A DNA stretch of 5,090 bases from an uncultured Clostridia bacterium (GTDB lineage Bacteria; Bacillota; Clostridia; Oscillospirales; Acutalibacteraceae): contig CAMNDS010000074.1 in NCBI GenBank assembly GCA_946535695.1, positions 1-5,090 of the forward strand, written 5' to 3'. A model generated the notes under the pieces. The model was not told the origin of the DNA, did no database searches, and saw nothing but the letters and a program-made list of their open reading frames with translations. Of this stretch, positions 1 to 4,817 are shown piece after piece. Both the position numbers and the translations under genes were made by a program. Each line of letters begins with the position of its first letter. The first letter of the stretch is position 1.

Positions 1-171
1 AAAGATGAAATGTGTAAAGAACTTAAAAAGGAAATATACAATAAGGTGAAAAATTCAGTCAGCTCACTTGGTATGGAAAGATTAATTAATAATTTAGAAG
101 AAGCTAATGAAAAATTAAATTCAATAATTTCCGAACTTGATAAAAAAGATGGTATTGATAAAAGTGAATAA
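1..171 (+). CDS. C-terminal end of an unidentified helical protein (5' end outside window)
   Basis: An open frame runs in from the window edge and ends at TAA (169-171), giving the last 56 residues of a protein. They are rich in Lys, Glu, Asn, Ile and Leu, with no Pro and few Gly. A stretch such as LINNLEEANEKLNSIISEL has hydrophobic residues spaced as in an amphipathic or coiled-coil helix. The tail is charged and hydrophilic (KKDGIDKSE). No catalytic motif or membrane segment is visible. I do not recognise the family. It could be another rod-like surface or structural protein, like the one at 921-2039, but the fragment is too short to say. The codon bias (AT-rich third positions) matches its neighbours, so it is probably a real coding end. 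Confidence 0.6.
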   Translation, partial: KDEMCKELKKEIYNKVKNSVSSLGMERLINNLEEANEKLNSIISELDKKDGIDKSE

Positions 172-282
172 AAAAATAGATTTATAGAGAATTATCTACA
201 TGTATGAATACAGTAATGCGAAAGATTTACATCATTTTTTACGGCAACGCCGGATAAAGTATCATCTCTTTTTAGCAATACC

Positions 283-308
283 ATGTCAAGTATATTTTGA
301 CTTGACAT
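283..308. promoter_or_regulatory. Inverted repeat overlapping the -35 box (possible operator)
   Basis: The arms atgtcaagt (283-291) and acttgacat (300-308) are perfect 9-bp inverted repeats separated by 8 nt. The right arm contains the TTGACA -35 box (302-307) of the promoter for the gene at 367. A dimeric regulator bound here would block or position RNA polymerase. The left arm also carries TTGACA on the minus strand, but only a poor -10 (4/6) follows it there, so a divergent promoter is not well supported. The repeat is seen directly; an operator role is inferred. Confidence 0.4.
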
Positions 309-330
309 TTTATTAAAAATATTATATAAT
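302..330 (+). promoter_or_regulatory. Consensus sigma-A/sigma-70 promoter
   Basis: A perfect -35 TTGACA (302-307), a 17-nt spacer and a perfect -10 TATAAT (325-330) predict a transcript start near 337. That is exactly where the longest ATG-initiated version of the downstream ORF begins, so the ATG at 337 would have no leader. The TTG at 367, which has its own ribosome binding site, is therefore the better start. Confidence 0.8.
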
Positions 331-353
331 TTAATTATGATCTTCTTTAAAAA

Positions 354-360
354 AGAGGTG
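354..360 (+). promoter_or_regulatory. Ribosome binding site deciding a TTG start at 367
   Basis: AGAGGTG lies 6 nt before the TTG at 367-369, in frame with the ORF. It falls inside the longer ATG(337) version of the ORF and argues for initiation at the TTG. A very similar AGAGGTG precedes the infC start. Confidence 0.65.
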
Positions 361-366
361 ATTAAT

Positions 367-795
367 TTGATTATATTAAATTTTTTTAAAATTATTATAT
401 TCCAATTAGCAATGTTCTTAAGTTTTATTTGCCAAATAAGTTTAGTTCAAGCTAAACCGAAAAATAACATTATAATTGATAATGTGGTAATAAATAAAAA
501 AGAACCAAATGATAAAAACGACAAATTAGAATTAAATATCAAAGATGATAAAGAAACCAACAATACAGTTAATTATATTATTAAAATACCTGAGGAAATT
601 AAAACAGTTTCTAATCAAGAGGAAAAAAAGGATGCTAAATATTATTTTTTTGTAATAATGAACAAATTATCCTGGGTATTGGAAGCATGTTTTTCAGGAT
701 TTTTGGGAATTATAGGTGGGTATTTTGCCCAAAAAGTTATCGATCAAATTAATAAGGAAAAAACACATGAAGAAATACAAGAAAAAGATAAGTAA
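367..795 (+). CDS. Small exported, membrane-anchored protein of unknown function
   Basis: No family is recognised. Read from the TTG at 367 it is 142 residues. An N-terminal hydrophobic stretch of about 28 residues ends in LVQA before KPKN, a typical signal-peptidase I site (VxA). A hydrophilic Lys/Asn/Asp/Glu-rich segment follows (roughly residues 30-92) and looks like an extended or disordered linker. A hydrophobic, glycine-rich segment comes next (about residues 103-124, containing FSGFLGIIGGYFA) and should span the membrane. The charged tail is about 18 residues (KVIDQINKEK...). The expected form is a type I membrane protein with a short extracellular stalk and a short cytoplasmic tail. 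It has its own consensus promoter, so it looks monocistronic, and it faces the surface-protein locus at 921-2227. The longest ORF would begin at ATG 337, adding MIFFKKEVIN, but the predicted transcript starts at that base. Certainty is high that the gene is real and exported, and low on its role. Confidence 0.7.
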   Translation: MIILNFFKIIIFQLAMFLSFICQISLVQAKPKNNIIIDNVVINKKEPNDKNDKLELNIKDDKETNNTVNYIIKIPEEIKTVSNQEEKKDAKYYFFVIMNKLSWVLEACFSGFLGIIGGYFAQKVIDQINKEKTHEEIQEKDK

Positions 796-831
796 AAAAA
801 ATGTGAAAAACTAAAACTCGGGTATTAATAT

Positions 832-859
832 AAAAATCTCTCCGGTTCTCACGGAGAGA
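832..859 (-). terminator. Intrinsic terminator for the minus-strand rod-protein gene
   Basis: A perfect 8-bp stem, tctctccg (837-844) with cggagaga (852-859), has a 7-nt loop. On the minus strand it is followed directly by TTTTT (836-832) and an AT-rich stretch, a standard intrinsic terminator 62 nt past the stop of the 921-2039 gene. On the plus strand it lies just past the stop at 795 but has no immediate U-tract, so it would work less well for the convergent gene. A longer outer pairing is also possible, ctaaaactc (811-819) with gagtttttag (869-878, one bulged T), which would enclose this hairpin. Confidence 0.75.
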
Positions 860-920
860 ATGCTTTTAGAGTTTTTAGACACTAAAATAACAACTTTAAC
901 ACTCTTTGTGCCTTTTAAAA

Positions 921-2039
921 TTATGGCCAATCATTAGGATCAAACCACTTATCATTATATTTGCAATTATCTGATATTTTTAAATTAAATTCTTGTCTTG
1001 ACCCATAGTAATCATCGCCTAAAGTACAGTACCCATTATGCCCCTCAGTAAGGAAAAAAGTAATACATTTTGTTTCGTCATTTACCGCCCTGACACAAAA
1101 CTTAAAAATGGGATCTCCAATAAAGCTATTTACGTATTCATAAACACTAAAATTATATTTCTCATTTTGACAACCTTGACCGGATACATACTTTTTAATA
1201 TTTCGAAATTCATCACATGTTTTATATTGATCAACAGCAAGAACAAGCTCTTTGATTAATTTAGAATTAAAAGGAAGCAATCTAACTCCAAATTTTTTTT
1301 CATACTCATCAAACATATTGCCACAAAACTTAATAAATTCCCTAAAAGTAAGTGATATATTTTTAACATTTATGAACCTATTTCCCCAATCTTCCTTTTG
1401 TTTGTATATCTCATTTTTTTTTCGTTCTTCTTCTTTCTTTCTATTTTCCTCTGCAATTCTTCTTTTTTCTTCCTCCTCTTTTTTCTTTCGTTCTTCTTCT
1501 TTCTTTCTATTTTCCTCTGCAATTCTCCTCTGTTCTTCTGCAATTCTTCTTTTTTCTTCTTCAAGTCTTTTTTGCTCTTCTTGTTTCTTTCTATTTTCCT
1601 CTTCGAGCCTCCTTTTCTCTGCTTCCTCTCTCTCCCGTTTTATTCTTAATTCTACTTCTTTTTTTTCAAGCTCTTCCTTCTCCTTTTCTAACTTCTCTTT
1701 TTCTTCTTGATCTCGTGCCTCTTTTTCTTTTTGTAACAGTTTTTCCTTTTCTTTTTCCAATCGTTCTTTCTCTTCTTCTTGCTGCTTTCTTAGCTCTTCA
1801 TTCTCTTTAATCTGTTTAGCCAACTTTTCCTGTTCTTCTTTAAGCTGATTTTGTTTGTCAATGACATCTTGCTGCTGTTGAATCAAAGCTTTTTGTTCTT
1901 CATCACTTGGAGTTTTTTCATTATTTTTCTGATTATTTTTCTTATTCTTTACTGCAGCACATATTACCGGTACTGCAATTGCACCGGCAATAATCGAGCC
2001 GGCAACACCTAAAATTCCATATTTTTTGGCTTTGCTCAA
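921..2039 (-). CDS. Membrane-anchored helical-rod protein with cysteine-rich C-terminal domain
   Basis: The 372-residue product has three parts. Residues 1-6 are basic (SKAKK), and a small-residue-rich hydrophobic segment at about 8-30 should span the membrane. Residues 45-215 are an almost uninterrupted Glu/Lys/Arg/Gln rod with short repeats (RRIAEENRKKEEERKK at 171 and 193), either a coiled coil or a single ER/K alpha-helix. Residues 216-372 form a globular domain with aromatic residues and seven cysteines (239, 275, 290, 315, 325, 338, 359), ending WFDPNDWP. I do not recognise this domain; the cysteines suggest disulfides and exposure outside the cell. The TTG start at 2039 has GGTGG 6 nt upstream. 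However, the frame stays open upstream to 2138 and overlaps the signal-peptide ORF (2054-2227), so this may be the 3' part of a longer frameshifted gene. Similarity of the rod to eukaryotic cytoskeletal proteins would be compositional only. Confidence 0.75.
   Translation of the reverse strand: MSKAKKYGILGVAGSIIAGAIAVPVICAAVKNKKNNQKNNEKTPSDEEQKALIQQQQDVIDKQNQLKEEQEKLAKQIKENEELRKQQEEEKERLEKEKEKLLQKEKEARDQEEKEKLEKEKEELEKKEVELRIKREREEAEKRRLEEENRKKQEEQKRLEEEKRRIAEEQRRIAEENRKKEEERKKKEEEEKRRIAEENRKKEEERKKNEIYKQKEDWGNRFINVKNISLTFREFIKFCGNMFDEYEKKFGVRLLPFNSKLIKELVLAVDQYKTCDEFRNIKKYVSGQGCQNEKYNFSVYEYVNSFIGDPIFKFCVRAVNDETKCITFFLTEGHNGYCTLGDDYYGSRQEFNLKISDNCKYNDKWFDPNDWP
1421..1526 (-). repeat. Two exact 40-bp direct repeats, 66 bp apart, inside the rod domain
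   Basis: Plus-strand 1421-1460 and 1487-1526 are identical over 40 bp. The 66-bp offset equals 22 codons, and the copies encode the repeated RIAEENRKKEEERK unit of the helical rod. Partial copies follow: the segment around tctgcaattcttctttttt recurs near 1537-1556, and ctttctattttcctct recurs near 1587-1602. A near-identical in-frame repeat can recombine to lengthen or shorten the rod without breaking the frame. The repeats sit in a long purine-rich (sense) / pyrimidine-rich (plus strand) tract, roughly 1400-1850. Confidence 0.85.
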
Positions 2040-2045
2040 TGAGTT

Positions 2046-2050
2046 CCACC
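2046..2050 (-). promoter_or_regulatory. Ribosome binding site candidate for the TTG start at 2039
   Basis: On the minus strand GGTGG lies 6 nt before TTG (2039-2037), and the upstream ORF stops 14 nt before that TTG. This would allow coupled re-initiation after the signal-peptide ORF. The same bases also read as two Trp codons (TGG TGG) in the extended frame, so the match may be accidental. Confidence 0.45.
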
Positions 2051-2053
2051 AAT

Positions 2054-2227
2054 TTAAAATCTTGCTTTTAAAAGATGAAATCCCATAAGAATCTTTCTCA
2101 CCCCCCCTACTGCCGCAAGCGTTTGCGGGCTTTGAGCATTAACCGCATTACACGACGAATTCCGACCACCTAATTGACATAAAAGTAAACACATGAGGGC
2201 TAACTTTTTTTTACTAAATTTACGCAT
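2054..2227 (-). CDS. Signal-peptide ORF, probably the 5' part of the rod-protein gene
   Basis: The 57-residue ORF starts at ATG 2227 with a perfect GGAGGT 6 nt upstream (2239-2234). Its N-terminus is a classic Gram-positive signal peptide: a basic n-region (MRKFSKKK), a hydrophobic core (LALMCLLLCQLGG) and a probable cleavage after AVNA, before QSPQT. Beyond about residue 42, past the G7 run, the frame gives a short basic tail (VRKILMGFHLLKARF) and stops at 2054. Such a tail is unlikely as a mature exported protein. Read in the other frame, the same DNA flows into the rod protein, so this ORF is best seen as a detached export signal. A longer GTG-initiated version from 2287 exists but overruns the ribosome binding site and is not preferred. 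Cysteines at 13 and 17 do not form a clear lipobox. Confidence 0.65.
   Translation of the reverse strand: MRKFSKKKLALMCLLLCQLGGRNSSCNAVNAQSPQTLAAVGGVRKILMGFHLLKARF
2101..2107 (-). repeat. Homopolymer run of seven G residues at the frame junction
   Basis: The plus strand reads C7 (G7 in the coding sense), in the frame-0 context GTA GGG GGG GTG. No other G or C run of this length was noticed in this AT-rich window. It lies precisely where the signal-peptide frame and the rod-protein frame overlap. Poly-G/C tracts of this length are known hot spots for slipped-strand mispairing, which switches surface proteins on and off in many bacteria. Confidence 0.8.
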
Positions 2228-2233
2228 AAAATT

Positions 2234-2239
2234 ACCTCC
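2234..2239 (-). promoter_or_regulatory. Strong ribosome binding site GGAGGT
   Basis: GGAGGT on the minus strand lies 6 nt before ATG 2227. It fixes the start of the signal-peptide ORF and rules against the longer GTG(2287) version. Confidence 0.8.
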
Positions 2240-2298
2240 AAAATTCAAAATTTGATATATAGCGATACCTGAGTAATGCAAAAGCACCGTTATTGTAA

Positions 2299-2326
2299 AT
2301 TATAAAATAATAAATGAGATTGTCAA
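2299..2326 (-). promoter_or_regulatory. Promoter of the minus-strand surface-protein locus
   Basis: On the minus strand, TTGACA (2326-2321), a 16-nt spacer and TATAAT (2304-2299) are perfect hexamers. Transcription should begin near 2292, leaving a leader of about 65 nt before ATG 2227. A small inverted repeat, aattc-N6-gaatt (2325-2340), abuts the -35 box and could bind a regulator, though this is weak. The promoter is divergent from the infC promoter, with about 62 bp between the two -35 boxes. Confidence 0.75.
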
Positions 2327-2388
2327 TTCCATGATGAATTATAAATCTATTATTATTCACTTTTAGCGGTACCTTTTAAACAAAACTG

Positions 2389-2417
2389 TTGACTAATTTA
2401 TTTATCTTTGATATCAT
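2389..2417 (+). promoter_or_regulatory. Promoter of the infC-rpmI-rplT(-dprA) operon
   Basis: TTGACT (2389-2394, 5/6), a 17-nt spacer and TATCAT (2412-2417, 5/6) predict a transcript start near 2424 and a leader of only about 36 nt before infC. An inverted repeat, GATATC-N6-GATATC (2410-2427), covers the -10 box and start site and might be a regulator site. The leader is too short to hold the large L20-binding leader found upstream of infC in Bacillus. Confidence 0.65.
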
Positions 2418-2445
2418 TTTCGATATCTCTTCAAAATGTTTAATT

Positions 2446-2452
2446 AGAGGTG
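2446..2452 (+). promoter_or_regulatory. Ribosome binding site deciding an ATA start for infC
   Basis: AGAGGTG ends 7 nt before ATA 2460-2462. The other in-frame candidate, TTG at 2472, is 19 nt away, too far for normal use. An in-frame TAG at 2445-2447 excludes any earlier start. Confidence 0.7.
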
Positions 2453-2459
2453 GTTTCAA

Positions 2460-3020
2460 ATAGCAAAAAACTTGCAGGTTAACGAAGAAATAAGGGATGA
2501 AAAAATCCTACTCGTGGACGAGAATGGCCCTATAGGTGTGCGTTCAGCAAAAGAAGGAATGCAGATTGCTTTTCAACGAAAGCTGGATTTGGTGAAGATT
2601 TCTCCTAACGCTTCACCTCCCGTTTGTAAAATTATGGATTACGGGAAGTTTTGTTTTGAGCGTAAAAAAAAGGAAAAAGAAGCTAAAAGAAAGCAACATG
2701 TGGTTGAGCTAAAAGAAGTTAAGCTTTCGGTAAGAATAGACGTTGGAGATTTGAACACAAAATGTAAACGCACCAAGGAATTTATATCAGCCGGAAATAA
2801 AGTAAAAGTATCTGTAAAGTTTAAAGGAAGAGAACTTCAGCACACTGACCTCGGTTTTGATGTTTTAAATAATTTTTGCAATCTTTGCAAAGAGTTTGCT
2901 GAGCAGGATGGCTCTCCCGCTCTGGAAGGGAGGCAGGTTTCGGTTATGTTGGTTAAAAAGGGATCGAAGCTAGTTGATAGGAGTAAATTATCTGTTAAAA
3001 ATAAAAAAGGTGGCAGTTAA
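2460..3020 (+). CDS. infC: Translation initiation factor IF-3
   Basis: IF-3 binds the 30S subunit, keeps it free of 50S and checks that initiator tRNA sits on a proper start codon. Read from ATA 2460 the protein has 186 residues (family about 170-185). The N-terminal domain starts with the family-typical QVNEEIRD and holds the signature PPVCKIMDYGKF (residues 53-64). A Lys/Arg/Glu-rich linker helix (about 65-80) leads to the C-terminal 30S-binding domain (about 82-172), containing KEVKLSVRID and FKGRELQHTDLG. The last 14 residues are a basic tail. The start is inferred: only AKNLQVNEEIR aligns with the usual N-terminus, and the ribosome binding site fits ATA. In the family infC commonly uses a rare codon such as ATT, which IF-3 itself discriminates against and so limits its own synthesis. 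It is the first gene of the operon with rpmI and rplT. Confidence 0.95.
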   Translation: MAKNLQVNEEIRDEKILLVDENGPIGVRSAKEGMQIAFQRKLDLVKISPNASPPVCKIMDYGKFCFERKKKEKEAKRKQHVVELKEVKLSVRIDVGDLNTKCKRTKEFISAGNKVKVSVKFKGRELQHTDLGFDVLNNFCNLCKEFAEQDGSPALEGRQVSVMLVKKGSKLVDRSKLSVKNKKGGS

Positions 3021-3077
3021 TTAGAGCTAGTTTTATTTTGAGTAGAATTTAAACTTAAAATTTTAAAGGAGGAAGTT

Positions 3078-3269
3078 ATGCATACATCAAAAACTCATAG
3101 CGGTGCTAAAAAAAGATTTAAATTTACTGGTAGAGGTAAAATTTTAAGGTCGCATGCCAATAAAAACCATATTTTGAATAAAAAAACACGCAAACGTAAG
3201 AGAAATTTGAGAAAAAGAGCCCTTATCCACTGTTCAGATATGAAGCGAATTAAAAAATTAATAAGATAA
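3078..3269 (+). CDS. rpmI: 50S ribosomal protein L35
   Basis: The 63-residue, strongly basic protein belongs to the large ribosomal subunit, where L35 binds 23S rRNA. The N-terminal KTHSGAKKRFKFTGRGKI matches the family pattern KTHxGAaKRFKxTGxGK, and the middle HILNKKTRKRKRNLRK matches the conserved H-L-KT-KRKR-LR region. The length is normal (about 64-66). The first residues (MHTS) differ from the usual MPKM. AAAGGAGG (3065-3072) lies 5 nt before the ATG and is one of the strongest ribosome binding sites in the window. It follows infC by 57 nt with no terminator visible, in the standard order infC-rpmI-rplT. Confidence 0.97.
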   Translation: MHTSKTHSGAKKRFKFTGRGKILRSHANKNHILNKKTRKRKRNLRKRALIHCSDMKRIKKLIR

Positions 3270-3285
3270 TATTGGAGGATTAATT

Positions 3286-3639
3286 ATGTCAAGAGTAAAA
3301 GGGGCAGTTGTTACACGTAGACGTCGAAACAAAGTTTTGAAGGCAGCCAAAGGTTATTGGGGTGCTAAAAGCAAGCACTTTAAAATGGCCAAGCAAGCCG
3401 TTATGAAATCAGGGAATTATGCATACGTTGGCAGAAAACATAAAAAACGTGACTTTAGGCGCTTGTGGATTACAAGAATTTCTGCCGCTTGTAGATCTTT
3501 GGGGGTTAGTTATTCTGTTTTTATGGATGCTGCTAGAAAAAAAGCAATAAATTTGAACAGAAAAATGCTTTCTGAGATTGCTATTTCGGATAGGGATGGT
3601 TTTGCAAGTATTGTGAAAGATGCTTGTTCTTTAAGTTAA
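3286..3639 (+). CDS. rplT: 50S ribosomal protein L20
   Basis: L20 binds 23S rRNA early in assembly of the 50S subunit. The 117-residue length is standard (116-119). The long basic N-terminal extension is present (RVKGAVVTRRRRNKVLKAAKG, spanning residues 3-23), followed by the family signature around YAYVGRKHKKRDFRRLWITR (residues 46-65) and the globular C-terminal part. GGAGG (3274-3278) lies 7 nt before the ATG, and the gap to rpmI is 16 nt, so the two are clearly co-transcribed. In several bacteria L20 represses this operon by binding a leader RNA. No such large leader is evident here, so that control is probably absent or of another form. Confidence 0.97.
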   Translation: MSRVKGAVVTRRRRNKVLKAAKGYWGAKSKHFKMAKQAVMKSGNYAYVGRKHKKRDFRRLWITRISAACRSLGVSYSVFMDAARKKAINLNRKMLSEIAISDRDGFASIVKDACSLS

Positions 3640-3649
3640 AATATAAAAC

Positions 3650-4762
3650 ATGAACAATTTTTTATATTGGATTTGGCTGCAAAACGCTTTGGGATTTGGA
3701 AGTAATAAGCTTTCGGAGATTTTACTCAGGACAAAGTCTATTGAAGAGTTTTTTCATTCAGGGCTGAGTTTTTGGGTGTCGTTATCCATCTTTACTCAAA
3801 GCGAAATTTTCAGATTATCTGAGAACCTTGATAGTGCTAAAAAGATATATGAGAAATGTACTCGATTGGGTTATAAAATAATAACTTATGAGTCTGAAAA
3901 ATTCCCTGAAATGCTTAAAAATATTCCAAATCCACCTTGTGTTTTATATGTTAGCGGTAGTTGCTCGGCACTGCTTAAGGAATGTGTTGCAGTGGTTGGC
4001 AGTCGTAATGCTACTATTTATGGTGTGCAAATGGCCTATGAAATTTCAAAAGACCTTGCGAAGTCTGGGATTACGATAGTTAGTGGTGGTGCTTTTGGGG
4101 TTGATAGTTCTGCACATAAAGGAGCAATCGATGCAAAAGGCAGTACGGTTGCTGTTTTGGCGTGCGGAATAGATTATCCATATTTAGTAAAAAATTCTTC
4201 GCTCAGAGAAAATATAACAAGTTTTGGGGCGGTAATTTCGGAGTACCCGCCAGGTTATCAGGTTAGAAGATTTAATTTTCCGGTTAGGAATAGAATAATT
4301 TCGGGGTTGTCAAAATCGACTATTGTTGTAGAAGCTAGAAAAAAAAGCGGTGCGATTATTACGGCTAATCTTGCTGCTGAACAGGGGCGGGATGTTTTTG
4401 TGGTTCCGGTTCAGTTTGAAAATCCACTCTCCGAAGGAATAAATGCTCTAATCGAAGATGGTGCTAAAGTTATAACTTGTGCCGATGATATATTAAAAAG
4501 AAACTCCCGTGTTTTAAATAAAAATATTAATATAACTAATTCAAATGAGTCGTCAAAAAAAACAAAAATAAATATTCCGGAACATTTTAAATTTATTTTA
4601 GACAAGATGGAAAATAAAAAAATTCATATAGATGATCTGAGAAATTTAACTAAAATGCCAATTTACAAACTTTCGGTGGAACTTTCTAAAATGGAACTTG
4701 AGGGATTTATCAACAAATTCCCGGGAAAATTTTATAAATTAAATATTGAAAAATTTAATTAA
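3650..4762 (+). CDS. dprA: DNA processing protein DprA (Smf family)
   Basis: DprA binds incoming single-stranded DNA in the cytoplasm and loads RecA during natural transformation. The 370-residue protein has the full family layout. A helical N-terminal region (1-65) is followed by a linker containing FPEMLKNIPNPPCVLYVSG. The Rossmann-like core (about 110-275) holds VAVVGSRNAT (113-122), SGGAFGVDSSAH (145-156), ACGIDYPY, SEYPPG, the hallmark FPVRNRIISGLS (210-221) and SGAIITANLAAEQGR (233-247). The C-terminal winged helix is at about 312-365. The usual VPG after the SGA motif reads VPV (252-254), and the common G-x-A-x-GID reads GGAFGVD. These are modest changes that need not abolish function. 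It starts 10 nt after rplT with no terminator between and no Shine-Dalgarno site, so translation may be coupled to rplT. In Bacillus the next gene is topA; here it is an unrelated membrane protein. Presence suggests DNA-uptake or recombination capacity but does not prove competence. Confidence 0.95.
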   Translation: MNNFLYWIWLQNALGFGSNKLSEILLRTKSIEEFFHSGLSFWVSLSIFTQSEIFRLSENLDSAKKIYEKCTRLGYKIITYESEKFPEMLKNIPNPPCVLYVSGSCSALLKECVAVVGSRNATIYGVQMAYEISKDLAKSGITIVSGGAFGVDSSAHKGAIDAKGSTVAVLACGIDYPYLVKNSSLRENITSFGAVISEYPPGYQVRRFNFPVRNRIISGLSKSTIVVEARKKSGAIITANLAAEQGRDVFVVPVQFENPLSEGINALIEDGAKVITCADDILKRNSRVLNKNINITNSNESSKKTKINIPEHFKFILDKMENKKIHIDDLRNLTKMPIYKLSVELSKMELEGFINKFPGKFYKLNIEKFN

Positions 4763-4773
4763 TCAATTTTTTT
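4737..4773 (+). terminator. Weak candidate terminator after dprA
   Basis: An all-AT inverted repeat, aattaaat (4737-4744) with atttaatt (4753-4760), overlaps the dprA stop. It is followed six bases later by T7 (4767-4773). The stem has no G-C pair and would be unstable, so termination here is only possible. Confidence 0.25.
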
Positions 4774-4817
4774 CGTATTGGGTCAGAAGTAAGAAATAAA
4801 AAAACACATTATTTGTA

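Larger units (their letters stand above)
921..2227 (-). other. Composite frameshifted locus: signal-peptide ORF plus rod-protein ORF
   Basis: The two minus-strand ORFs (2227-2054 and 2039-921) are in different frames, but both frames are open together from 2138 to 2054, a stretch that contains G7 (2107-2101). A -1 shift there, equivalent to one added G, joins them without a stop. The join reads A-A-V-G-G-G-E-K-D-S-Y-G and continues through ILNWWNSLSKAKKYG into the membrane segment, for 435 residues in total. The composite would have a signal peptide, a short exported stretch, a membrane segment, the rod and the Cys-rich domain. There is one promoter upstream and one terminator downstream, so the pair is a single transcription unit. 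Phase variation, programmed frameshifting, transcript slippage, a degraded gene or a sequencing error could each explain it. Confidence 0.6.

Noticed and set aside
242..252. GC-rich mini-hairpin cggc-aac-gccg upstream of the first promoter
   Set aside because: The stem is only 4 bp, and the nearest T-run on the plus strand is 15 nt further on, so it is not a convincing terminator for the gene ending at 171. It has no other recognisable role.
1038..1710. Plus-strand ORFs rich in Phe and Ser opposite the rod protein
   Set aside because: They are the antisense of the Glu/Lys-rich repeats: GAA/AAG codons read backwards give TTC/CTT. They lack ribosome binding sites and promoters.
1400..1850. Long pyrimidine-rich tract on the plus strand considered as a structural DNA element
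   Set aside because: It is explained by Glu/Lys/Arg codons of the rod protein; no separate role is needed.
206..2274. Similar 14-mers agtaatgcgaaag and agtaatgcaaaag near 212 and 2271
   Set aside because: A short match with one difference is expected by chance in AT-rich DNA of this length, and the flanks do not align.
2054..2287. Longer, GTG-started version of the signal-peptide ORF
   Set aside because: The extension runs through the strong GGAGGT site, and the ATG at 2227 has ideal spacing and a clean signal peptide.
4411..4605. Minus-strand ORF within dprA
   Set aside because: It overlaps a well-conserved DprA coding region and has no start signals or recognisable product.
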